Shown: one piece after another, positions 41,839 through 48,783 of the stretch
Layout: each line of letters opens with the position of its first letter
How positions within the stretch are numbered: the first letter of the stretch is position 1
Source: Mesorhizobium kowhaii
Lineage (GTDB): Bacteria; Pseudomonadota; Alphaproteobacteria; Rhizobiales; Rhizobiaceae
Direction: 5' to 3'
NCBI RefSeq assembly: GCF_003253745.1
Contig: NZ_MZXV01000012.1
Span: forward strand, 1-52,453
DNA: 52,453 nucleotides
The notes under the pieces: generated by a model
Databases searched by the model: none
What the model was told of the DNA's origin: nothing
What the model saw: the letters and a program-made list of their open reading frames with translations, nothing else
Made by a program: the position numbers and the translations under genes

Positions 41839-42466
41839 CCGAGCAATCTATGGCGATCGCCCGAGCCTCCCGCCCAACCGCACAGGCCGCATTTAATGCG
41901 CTAGCCGCCACGGTTTAAACTGCGAGGTCAAAGTAGCTTCCGCGTTTCAGTCGGCATTTTTTCCTTTTAGTTCCATACCAGAAATTATGCAACTTCAACG
42001 CGATTATGCTAACTTCTATAACTTAAGATTGAGATCCTCGCAGACGTCCTCAGGCTAGCTCAATCGCCTTGACCAGGGCAGTAGGGAGCCAGCCCTTGCC
42101 ATTGAGCTCCTTTTCCCCCTGCAACACTCCGCCGGTCTTCGGCGCGCGCTCCACCGCCTTCTCTGCATCTTCCGGGCAGCCTGCCTCTCGCATCACCCCG
42201 CCGACGTCGGCTTTCGACAGTCGCGAGAGGAAGGAAACGCCGCGCCGCGAATGCGGCCACCACCAAGGAGGGCGTACAAAGTGGAGGCGATGAAATGCAC
42301 GTGAGTCGGGCAAGTTGCCGGAGCCGTTTCGTGACGCCGAGAGCTGCTTAACAGGGCGGCCTAAGGAGCGTCAGCGTAGCGCCCCTGAAGGCGGAACGCG
42401 GGACTGACCGCCCCCGGAGAGGTGCTCCATCCGCATCACCGTAAATGGGTAGGAACCGAGTAAATC
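41839..42466. other. Intergenic region after virD4
   Basis: About 630 bp. The first 200 bp are partly AT-rich (41930-42030) with no gene or terminator hairpin seen. The part 42053-42230 on the minus strand resembles a ParB C-terminus (listed separately). The last 170 bp show nothing. It is probably where cargo was inserted after virD4. Confidence 0.5.
42053..42240 (-). pseudogene. ParB-like C-terminal remnant
   Basis: The minus strand encodes LSRLSKADVGGVMREAGC, then EDAEKAVERAPKTGGVLQ and a final GKGWLPTALVKAIELA. A helical region ending in G-x-G/K-WLP is typical of plasmid ParB-like proteins (xxGTGWLPxPLR). The upstream sequence is not part of the same fold and no start with RBS is seen, so it is a truncated relic. 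Alternative: a small real protein of unknown family. Confidence 0.35.
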
Positions 42467-44767
42467 CTAATTCAGGCCTGCGTGGAATGCCGGGCTCAGC
42501 GTATAAGTCACATTCGCACCCCCTTTTTTCTCTAACACCCTCAGATGCTTCATGTCGTAATTGACATCAAATATATATGTCGTTCTCTCGGCGTGGTGGA
42601 TCCCAATGAAACCATAATACAGAAGAAATTCGATTACGTTCTCAACGCGGTCGGGAGCGATATCGGCCCCAAGGACGATCTTCTCAAGGTGATCGCGACT
42701 GAAGCTCTCGCCTTCTCCAATGAAATGGTAAATCAGGGTGGTATCCGCTCCGAGAATATCGGTGAGTTCTTGATCAGCGTCGGTAATAAGATCGAGGGAA
42801 TAGCTCCTAAGGCCCTTCTCGATGTCGTCCTGCTCGATTTTGTCGTGCCCAAGCCCGACTGCGAAACCGCGGCAATGCCCGATCAGCTTGATAAGATTGC
42901 GTGGCCGCATCAACGACCTCTCAATCAGAAAGCTTGATGTCTCCTCGCCCTTAAAGTGGCTGATAGCGACACTCGACCACACCTTCTCGAAAGGGGTTTT
43001 GGGCGGGAAGAGGCCTGATATAAGCCGACGGCGCAACATTTCGCGCAGGACATCTGGCTCGGTCCAATCCAGCACCGCGCGGCTTTCTTTGCCATAGTCG
43101 GCAGACGCCTCAACAAGGAGCTGATAGACGTCATTCCGCACGAAAACAACGCAGTGGAAGTCGTGCTCGTCCGATTGCATTTGGCGCTGGATCTTACGCG
43201 CTGCGTCGATCAAGGCTCGGAGGATTGTGACGTCTTCGTCGTTGAGCCCGTGTGCCGACCATCCCTTATCGAGATTGTCGAATAGCACCCACACGCTGTC
43301 CTTGAACTCGAGATATGCCGAGAGCGCATCGCGCACATCCTTGATGTTATGTTTGTAAACGAGCTCTGTAACCTGAGCCGAGGTCAACCGTTGTTCCCGG
43401 TCCGTCTGGCCGTAGGTGCGCTTGAAACTATCGACAAGCGACCTGGACAGAGATTGCAGCCGTTCCGAGAAATCACCTTCCCCGGCGTCGCCCGACTCGT
43501 AGGCTTTCTGCAGGGCCAGATACGGCTCATAGAGCCTGCCGTCGCGCATATACTTGGTCTTGTCCTTTTCGAGGACCTTATAGCAAATCTCCAGGTAGAG
43601 AACGTACTCGAACAGAGCAGTGATGAGGTGGGTTCGGGCACCCTCGGCCAGGTAATCCAGAACGTCCTCTTTAAGACGGATGAGCTGGTAGCCCTCGGGC
43701 TTCAGGTCGACCACAATGTTCTGGACCTTGGCGCGCTTCTCGTTTCGGAGCTGTGAAAATAGCGCGGTCTTTCCGGCCCCTTTTCGCCCAACCACGAGGT
43801 TGACCTCGCCACGAGAAGCTCGGCCATATTGATCCGTCCTTAGGTAAGAACTGGCTAGCGTCTGGAATTCGTTCTCTGCAATGGCATCGCCTATGGACAG
43901 CTCCGACAGAAAAGAACCTTTTGGGGCGGCAAGCGGGTCATCTGCTTGCATTCGCTCGGTCACGTCGAGCGCAAATTCATTGATGAGCTCGGCGATATCT
44001 TCGGCTTGAGAGAACGTTTTTACCATGTCCCGCACATCAAGCGGCGCAGGTCCATCCGGAGGCTGGAGGATCAGGGTGACTTTGCCCAGCCCGAATGCCA
44101 GACCGGCAATAAAAGCTGCGCGTATGTTGTGTACGTCGGCGTCGACGAAGCTAGCCGGCAACAGCGGCACGATGGCCCCGATACAGGCCGAGATGTCGAC
44201 CACAGCTTTGCTTGCCGACATCCTGATTTCCTCTTGGGGTATGAAACTCCGAAACCCTAAGCGAGATTTCTTGACCCTCGCGCCGATCGCCAGCATCGGT
44301 GCGTTCGACGTCGGGGTGTTCAAGATATAAACCGGCGCCTTTTTATTCGGTTCGACCCGGAGGGGTAAGGGATTGTTCGACGTTGCGCCATGGAGAATCC
44401 TGGCTAAGCCTTGGCCTTCGGAATAGGTGGTGAAGCCCAAAGTGTCGAAGATCCCGATTTTCGTTATCAGCGAGGCCTCGCGGGCGATGTTCTGGTTGCG
44501 GACCAAGTGCACGCGTTTTCCGAGGCCAATAGCGTAAGCAATCTCAAACGTGACGTTGAAGTTCATTATTGTCACGTCGGCGAACAGCATGTCCGCATCG
44601 GAAATCGCCTCGAATATTGGGTCCGTCAATGGCCTGCCGGAAATGTCATTTTCCTGCCAAAGCGTTATCTCAAGGTCCCGGCGCGACTGACTTAATACCT
44701 GCTTGGCGGACCGGATCGCCTCAATCACGTCGCGCTCAGACGACGGATATGCAAAAAATGCCTTCAT
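42467..44767 (-). CDS. Two-domain TIR/deoxyribosyltransferase-like + P-loop ATPase protein (defence candidate)
   Basis: 766 residues from ATG 44767, preceded by a G-rich RBS; the frame opens earlier (44950) without family-like sequence. Domain 1 (about 1-120): KAFFAYPSSERDVIEAI, DISGRPLTDPIFEAISDADMLFADVTIMN and NVTFEIAYAIGLGKRVHLV, the pattern of nucleoside 2-deoxyribosyltransferase/TIR-like folds with a Glu in FEIAYA near 75. Domain 2 (about 145-250) repeats the plan (VYILNTPTSN, then AAFIAGLAFGLGKVTLILQPP) but lacks that Glu. Domain 3 is a P-loop ATPase: Walker A VVGRKGAGKTALFSQ near 327-334 and Walker B VWVLFDNLDKGW near 494. It is a lone gene beside transfer genes. It could sense invaders and deplete a nucleotide; not tested. 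Confidence 0.7.
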   Translation of the reverse strand: MKAFFAYPSSERDVIEAIRSAKQVLSQSRRDLEITLWQENDISGRPLTDPIFEAISDADMLFADVTIMNFNVTFEIAYAIGLGKRVHLVRNQNIAREASLITKIGIFDTLGFTTYSEGQGLARILHGATSNNPLPLRVEPNKKAPVYILNTPTSNAPMLAIGARVKKSRLGFRSFIPQEEIRMSASKAVVDISACIGAIVPLLPASFVDADVHNIRAAFIAGLAFGLGKVTLILQPPDGPAPLDVRDMVKTFSQAEDIAELINEFALDVTERMQADDPLAAPKGSFLSELSIGDAIAENEFQTLASSYLRTDQYGRASRGEVNLVVGRKGAGKTALFSQLRNEKRAKVQNIVVDLKPEGYQLIRLKEDVLDYLAEGARTHLITALFEYVLYLEICYKVLEKDKTKYMRDGRLYEPYLALQKAYESGDAGEGDFSERLQSLSRSLVDSFKRTYGQTDREQRLTSAQVTELVYKHNIKDVRDALSAYLEFKDSVWVLFDNLDKGWSAHGLNDEDVTILRALIDAARKIQRQMQSDEHDFHCVVFVRNDVYQLLVEASADYGKESRAVLDWTEPDVLREMLRRRLISGLFPPKTPFEKVWSSVAISHFKGEETSSFLIERSLMRPRNLIKLIGHCRGFAVGLGHDKIEQDDIEKGLRSYSLDLITDADQELTDILGADTTLIYHFIGEGESFSRDHLEKIVLGADIAPDRVENVIEFLLYYGFIGIHHAERTTYIFDVNYDMKHLRVLEKKGGANVTYTLSPAFHAGLN

Positions 44768-45089
44768 ATTCCCCCCCAAGACTTCTTTATAAATAATTAT
44801 CTCCTTTTCAAAGTTCCAGCTGTTGATCCAGTTGAGCACAAGAATTGACGGTGGGCAGTTCACCCAAGGCGCGCTCACAGCTGCAGTAACAGCTGTGCCG
44901 TCGATCAGGGCGTACACCTTTCTTACACGCGGGGCTTGTGCAGCGTCCACGTCACCCCCCCAGATTTCAACCTAGGCAACCTCATCCATCGGGAACGCAG
45001 GCACGTCTTTGTTGGCACAGGTCAGGCTTGGCGGATTGCCGCGCCGAAAAGGTTCAGGCTGGTTTCGCCGTTGATCACGGCGACGAGCA

Positions 45090-45206
45090 CGATTGATAAC
45101 CGGCGCAGATCACCACCATATTTTCGCGGTTGTCTCCCATCGCCTTTAACAGCGTGTTCATGGCCTCTTTGCATGCCTTGTCGTGGGGCGCACCCACTGG
45201 AATCAG
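45090..45206 (-). pseudogene. CbbX/SpoVK-like AAA ATPase remnant
   Basis: The minus strand reads DKACKEAMNTLLKAMGDNRENMVVICAGY, which matches the Walker B-sensor 1 span of CbbX-type AAA ATPases (xxFGxEAIDTLLKxMEDxRxxLVVIxAGY). It is followed within a few codons by a stop. Neither the Walker A nor the sensor 2 part is nearby. Confidence 0.5.
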
Positions 45207-45430
45207 TCGGTCATAAGGTTAAGCCCCTTTAGTAGCCGTGCGTGGGTATGGGAGTGTTTATTCCGTACATGCATAGCCGAATAAATCGGATGCGAGATTC
45301 TGGGGGCGTCAGGGACTGGTTCCGCCACGCCCCCTAGGCCTAGCATCTTGGCCACCGCCTCGGTGACAAACGCTGTCCCGCCTTGGTTTTTCAGGAGGTA
45401 GGGCAGTAATCGCTCTAATGGGAGACGCTC
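45204..45430 (-). pseudogene. LysR-type regulator C-terminal remnant
   Basis: A minus-strand frame, closed by TGA at 45204-45206, encodes KERLPLERLLPYLLKNQGGTAFVTEAVAKML and then VAEPVPDAPRISHPIYSAMHV. This resembles the end of LysR substrate-binding domains (LxxLLxxGGxAYLPxxxV...LxxVPDAPxxxxPxYxVY). There is no HTH part: it begins right at the end of the LysE gene, as if cut by recombination. Confidence 0.45.
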
Positions 45431-45432
45431 TT

Positions 45433-46071
45433 TCAGATTCGAGAGAGCACGAGCCTTAGACCCGCATAGCCGAGACTGACTGCCAAGACTCCCTTAATTC
45501 CCCGCCGCGCCCGCCGATACATCCTGACCATGGGTTGCGTGGAAAACACGACGGCATATCCGCAAAAAATCGTCACGCTCAGCACCGCGCATCCTGCGAG
45601 AATGAGGATTACGTCCGTCGCCGACGCATCCGGGCCAAGTCCAAGTGTGACCAACGCTATCCAGGCAAGAATCGACTTGGGATTGCTTAGATGCATCAGC
45701 AGACCACGCCTATAGAGTGCCAAGCCAGACACCGCCCGGTTGGCCATAGCCGTAGCACTCTCGGGCTTCTCGGGTGTCAAAGCTCCCCTCGCCGCCTTGA
45801 ACGCAAGGAAGAGCAGATAACAGCCCCCTAGGATTTTCAGAACGACGAGAGCCTGTGCGTAGCTGGCCAGAAGGGCGGAAACGCCCGTGGCCGCCATGAC
45901 GCCCCTGAAAACCGACCCGGTGACAACGCCGGCGGACAGAGCGAGGGCAGCCTGGCGGCCTTGATGCATCGCGGTTCCCATGATCCGCATGGTGCTCGGG
46001 CCTGGGCTGCCGGCTGCGATAATGTAGGCGGTATAGACGAGTAAGAGATGGCTCAGGTTATGGTCCATCAC
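45433..46071 (-). CDS. LysE/RhtB-family amino-acid exporter
   Basis: 212 residues with six hydrophobic segments. The N-terminal half carries the LysE signature (AYIIAAGSPGPSTMRIMGTAMHQGRQAALALSAGVVTG) and a later LLMHLSNPKSILAWIALV, the NPK region of the family. It exports amino acids or related small molecules across the cytoplasmic membrane. It follows the PLP enzyme gene on the same strand with a 36-bp gap, so it probably removes that enzyme's substrate or product. Confidence 0.9.
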   Translation of the reverse strand: MMDHNLSHLLLVYTAYIIAAGSPGPSTMRIMGTAMHQGRQAALALSAGVVTGSVFRGVMAATGVSALLASYAQALVVLKILGGCYLLFLAFKAARGALTPEKPESATAMANRAVSGLALYRRGLLMHLSNPKSILAWIALVTLGLGPDASATDVILILAGCAVLSVTIFCGYAVVFSTQPMVRMYRRARRGIKGVLAVSLGYAGLRLVLSRI

Positions 46072-46107
46072 AGATCCTTCGGCAGACGAGGGCCAACTGG
46101 CCGCGCT

Positions 46108-47244
46108 TTATGCGTTGAAAGTTGCGCCCAGAGCCTGCATCAGATCGTCAATGATGTCCTGAGGGTGCTCGAGCCCCACGGACATACGCAGCAATCCGCC
46201 CGGCGCTTTGGACTTCGCACCCTCGACGGATGCGCGATGCTCGATCAGAGAGTGCGTCCCGCCCAGGCTTGTCGCCCGGACGACAAGCTTGAGGCGGCCG
46301 GCCACCACCATCGCGGCATCAACTCCGCCTTCGACGATAAAGGAAAGCATTGCTCCGTAATCGCTCATTTGCCGCGTAGCCAGATCGTGTCCCGGATCAT
46401 CTTGCAGGCCTGGAAAGAGCACCTTCTCGACGCGTGGATGAGACGCCAGGGCCTCCGCAACCTTCTGGGCGCCTTCGCAATGAGCGCGCATGCGGATCGG
46501 CAAGGTCTGCAGCCCCCGTAATGCCAACCAACAGTCGAAGGGTGCTGCGACGCTGCCCTTGTGTTTCTGGACCATCCGTAGCGGGTGTTCGAGTGGTGAC
46601 GTGGGCGGGACAACAACGACGCCCGCCATCAGATCCGAGTGGCCGCCGATGTACTTTGTCGCCGAGTGCATGACCGCATCCGCCCCAAGTTCAAGCGGCC
46701 GCTGAAGCACGGGCGTGGCCCACGTGTTGTCCACCACCGCCATCGCGCCGGCCTCATGCGCGATTTTGCAGATGGCCGAAATGTCGACAACGCGGATCAT
46801 CGGGTTCGACGGCGTCTCTACCCAGACGAGGCCGGTCCGCTTTGAGGTGACCGCGGCACGCACCGCATCCAGATCGCGCATATCGACCGCGGCGAAGTCG
46901 AAGCGAGAGCCGATATCGGTTTCGTCCATCAGCGAGCGGATGCCAAAATACATATCGTCGGGAAGGACGATCCGTCCCGTCGACGGATGGCTCTCAAAGA
47001 CCGCAGTGATTGCAGCCATGCCCGACGCAAAGGCTATTCCTTCGTGTCCTCCCTCAAGCGCGGCCATCGCCGACTCGAATGCACTACGCGTCGGATTTGC
47101 ATCACGAATGTACTCGAACCCAAACGGAAACGAGCCGTCGGCGCCGCGCTCGAAGGTCGCGCTGGTATGAAGCGGTAATGAAACCGCGCCCGTGGATGGA
47201 TCAACAGCTCGACCGCTATGGATTGCCTTCGTTTCAAAGCGCAC
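46108..47244 (-). CDS. Trans-sulfuration family PLP enzyme (cystathionine synthase/lyase or methionine gamma-lyase type)
   Basis: 378 residues, typical length. Motifs: ETKAIHSGRAVDPSTGAVSLPLHTSATF at the N-terminus, FASGMAAITAVFE near 75, VVDNTWATPVLQRPLELGADAVMHSATKYIGGHSDLMAGVV with the PLP-binding Lys in SATKY near 200, and GGTHSLIEHRAS near 335. The Cys/Met metabolism PLP family catalyses beta- or gamma-replacement or elimination on sulfur amino acids. Which reaction applies cannot be told from these motifs. It is divergent from the Xre-cupin regulator, with the 52-bp dyad between. Confidence 0.9.
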   Translation of the reverse strand: MRFETKAIHSGRAVDPSTGAVSLPLHTSATFERGADGSFPFGFEYIRDANPTRSAFESAMAALEGGHEGIAFASGMAAITAVFESHPSTGRIVLPDDMYFGIRSLMDETDIGSRFDFAAVDMRDLDAVRAAVTSKRTGLVWVETPSNPMIRVVDISAICKIAHEAGAMAVVDNTWATPVLQRPLELGADAVMHSATKYIGGHSDLMAGVVVVPPTSPLEHPLRMVQKHKGSVAAPFDCWLALRGLQTLPIRMRAHCEGAQKVAEALASHPRVEKVLFPGLQDDPGHDLATRQMSDYGAMLSFIVEGGVDAAMVVAGRLKLVVRATSLGGTHSLIEHRASVEGAKSKAPGGLLRMSVGLEHPQDIIDDLMQALGATFNA

Positions 47245-47285
47245 TGGCCAATTCCTCGGTTTAGACCCGGTTGCAATTTCGCGCT

Positions 47286-47337
47286 GGTCATTATATTGAC
47301 CGTAGGCGATGCAAGAGCCTAAGTCAATATAATGACC
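47286..47337. promoter_or_regulatory. 52-bp compound dyad between PLP enzyme and Xre-cupin regulator
   Basis: Perfect 15-bp arms GGTCATTATATTGAC (47286-47300) and GTCAATATAATGACC (47323-47337) flank a second nested inverted repeat TAGGC (47303-47307) / GCCTA (47317-47321). The right arm includes the ATG of the regulator (47332-47334). TTGAC and TATAAT elements occur inside both arms. The natural reading is an operator for the Xre-cupin protein controlling both divergent genes. Confidence 0.7.
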
Positions 47338-47997
47338 GACATCCCGACACCTTTAGAGACCGAGCAGGAGCTTGGACAGGCGATTGCGATCCGGATCCAG
47401 GATCTGAGACGCGACCAAAAACTGACACTGGATAGCCTGGCCAAACTGACCGGCCTGTCCAAGGGCACGGTCGTAGCCCTTGAGCAAGGCAAAGCGAACC
47501 CGAGTATCGCCATCCTTTGCCGTCTGGCGGCGGCGTTCTCGCTATCGGTTGCCGATCTGCTGAACGACGAACCTTCCACAGTTCCCGACCGTCCGATCGA
47601 ACGGAGTATCTCCAGGACGCTTTGGACGAGCGCCAAAGGCAGCAAGGCACAGCTTCACACATCGACCTCGGGACGCACGATGTTCGAACTTTGGAGCTGG
47701 GTCCTCATGCCGAGCGATGTGTTTGCCGCCGATGCGCACAGTCCCGATACGCGCGAACTGCTCTCGGTTACCCAAGGCTCGCTCAAGGTCACGGTGGGAA
47801 GCGACGAGATCATTCTAAATGCAGGCGAGAGTGCGCGCCTCGTTACAGATCAGCCCCACTCGTATGCCGCGGCATCTGACGTGCCCGCCCACTTCTCGAT
47901 GGCGGTTCTTGAGCGCGGCGGACAGCGGGTTCCGGCCCCGTCTTCGCAGGCAGCTGCGTCGCCCCTGGCTGTTTCGCAAGACCTCGCAGACCACTGA
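47332..47997 (+). CDS. Xre-family regulator with C-terminal cupin domain
   Basis: 221 residues. HTH at about 15-70: GQAIAIRIQDLRRDQKLTLDSLAKLTGLSKGTVVALEQGKANPSIAILCRLAAAFSLSVADLL. A small cupin barrel at about 100-195 (FELWSWVLMPSDVFAADAHSPDTRELLSVTQGSLKVTVGSDEIILNAGESARLVTDQPHSYAA). Such Xre-cupin proteins often control amino-acid or small-molecule catabolism and export genes. It is divergent from the PLP enzyme. The ATG lies inside the dyad arm and has no visible RBS, so a leaderless transcript is possible. Confidence 0.9.
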   Translation: MTDIPTPLETEQELGQAIAIRIQDLRRDQKLTLDSLAKLTGLSKGTVVALEQGKANPSIAILCRLAAAFSLSVADLLNDEPSTVPDRPIERSISRTLWTSAKGSKAQLHTSTSGRTMFELWSWVLMPSDVFAADAHSPDTRELLSVTQGSLKVTVGSDEIILNAGESARLVTDQPHSYAAASDVPAHFSMAVLERGGQRVPAPSSQAAASPLAVSQDLADH

Positions 47998-48028
47998 CAA
48001 CTGCCCCTTCACGACAGGAGACTCCCCT

Positions 48029-48667
48029 TTGTACGTTCCTCCACATTTCGCCGTGCCCGATCAGAACGCCCTCTTTGATCTTATCGAAAAACACCCGTTT
48101 GGCATCCTGATCACCCACAGCAATGGCTCCCTCGACGCGAACCATATCCCTTTCGAGCTCGACCGCTCAAAGGGCGATAAGGGCGTCCTCAATTGCCATG
48201 TTGCCCGCAAAAACCCTGTCTGGGAGGAAGTTGCCAATGGCGATGAAGTCCTCGTCGTCTTCCGAGCGGCCGACGCCTACATCTCGCCGAACTGGTATCC
48301 AAGCAAACACGAATTCCATAAGCAGGTGCCGACCTGGAACTATCTCGTTGCCCACGCCCATGGTCGAATCACTGTCCGGGACGATGAGCGCTATGTGCGC
48401 CGCAACGTCGCGAAGCTCACCCACATGCACGATGCCAACCAGCCGGCCCCGTGGAAGATGGGCGACGCGCCGAAGGATTTCATCGACGCAATGACCAAAG
48501 CGATCGTGGCCTTGGAGATCGAGATCACCAGCCTGGTTGGAAAATTCAAGCTCAGCCAGAACAAAGAGCTGCGCGACATCCAGAACGCCGGGGAGACGCT
48601 AAGTGCTCAAGGCGCTGTTGAGGTGGGACAGGCGATGCTCGCGGCTGCAGCGGCCAAATCCCAATAG
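48029..48667 (+). CDS. PaiB-like FMN-binding protein
   Basis: 212 residues from TTG 48029, preceded by ACAGGAG; the frame is open from 47819 within the regulator gene but the family begins LYVPPHFAVPDQNALFDLI. Diagnostic segments are THSNGSLDANHIPFELD, FRAADAYISPNWYPSKHEFHKQVPTWNYLVAHAHG and WKMGDAPKDFIDAMTKAIVALEIEITSLVGKFKLSQN. This is the PaiB/FMN-binding negative transcriptional regulator family with a split-barrel flavin fold. It lies 31 bp after the Xre-cupin gene and is probably co-transcribed. Confidence 0.88.
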   Translation: MYVPPHFAVPDQNALFDLIEKHPFGILITHSNGSLDANHIPFELDRSKGDKGVLNCHVARKNPVWEEVANGDEVLVVFRAADAYISPNWYPSKHEFHKQVPTWNYLVAHAHGRITVRDDERYVRRNVAKLTHMHDANQPAPWKMGDAPKDFIDAMTKAIVALEIEITSLVGKFKLSQNKELRDIQNAGETLSAQGAVEVGQAMLAAAAAKSQ

Positions 48668-48783
48668 CATCTAACTGTCCCGACAAAGCTGCCGATGCTG
48701 TTCCCGAACCTCGGAGGCAAGAACGAGCCTTGGCGACATCGTCGCACTCTCCCGCGCCTTAAGGGCCGGAAAGCGATCTTTGC

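Larger units (their letters stand above)
44768..45432. other. Spacer with AAA ATPase and LysR gene debris
   Basis: About 665 bp from the start of the ATPase gene to the end of the LysE gene. Most of 44768-45085 shows no gene and should contain the promoter of the minus-strand ATPase gene. Two unrelated minus-strand remnants (AAA ATPase at about 45090-45206, LysR C-terminus at 45204-45430) are joined end to end. Confidence 0.5.
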
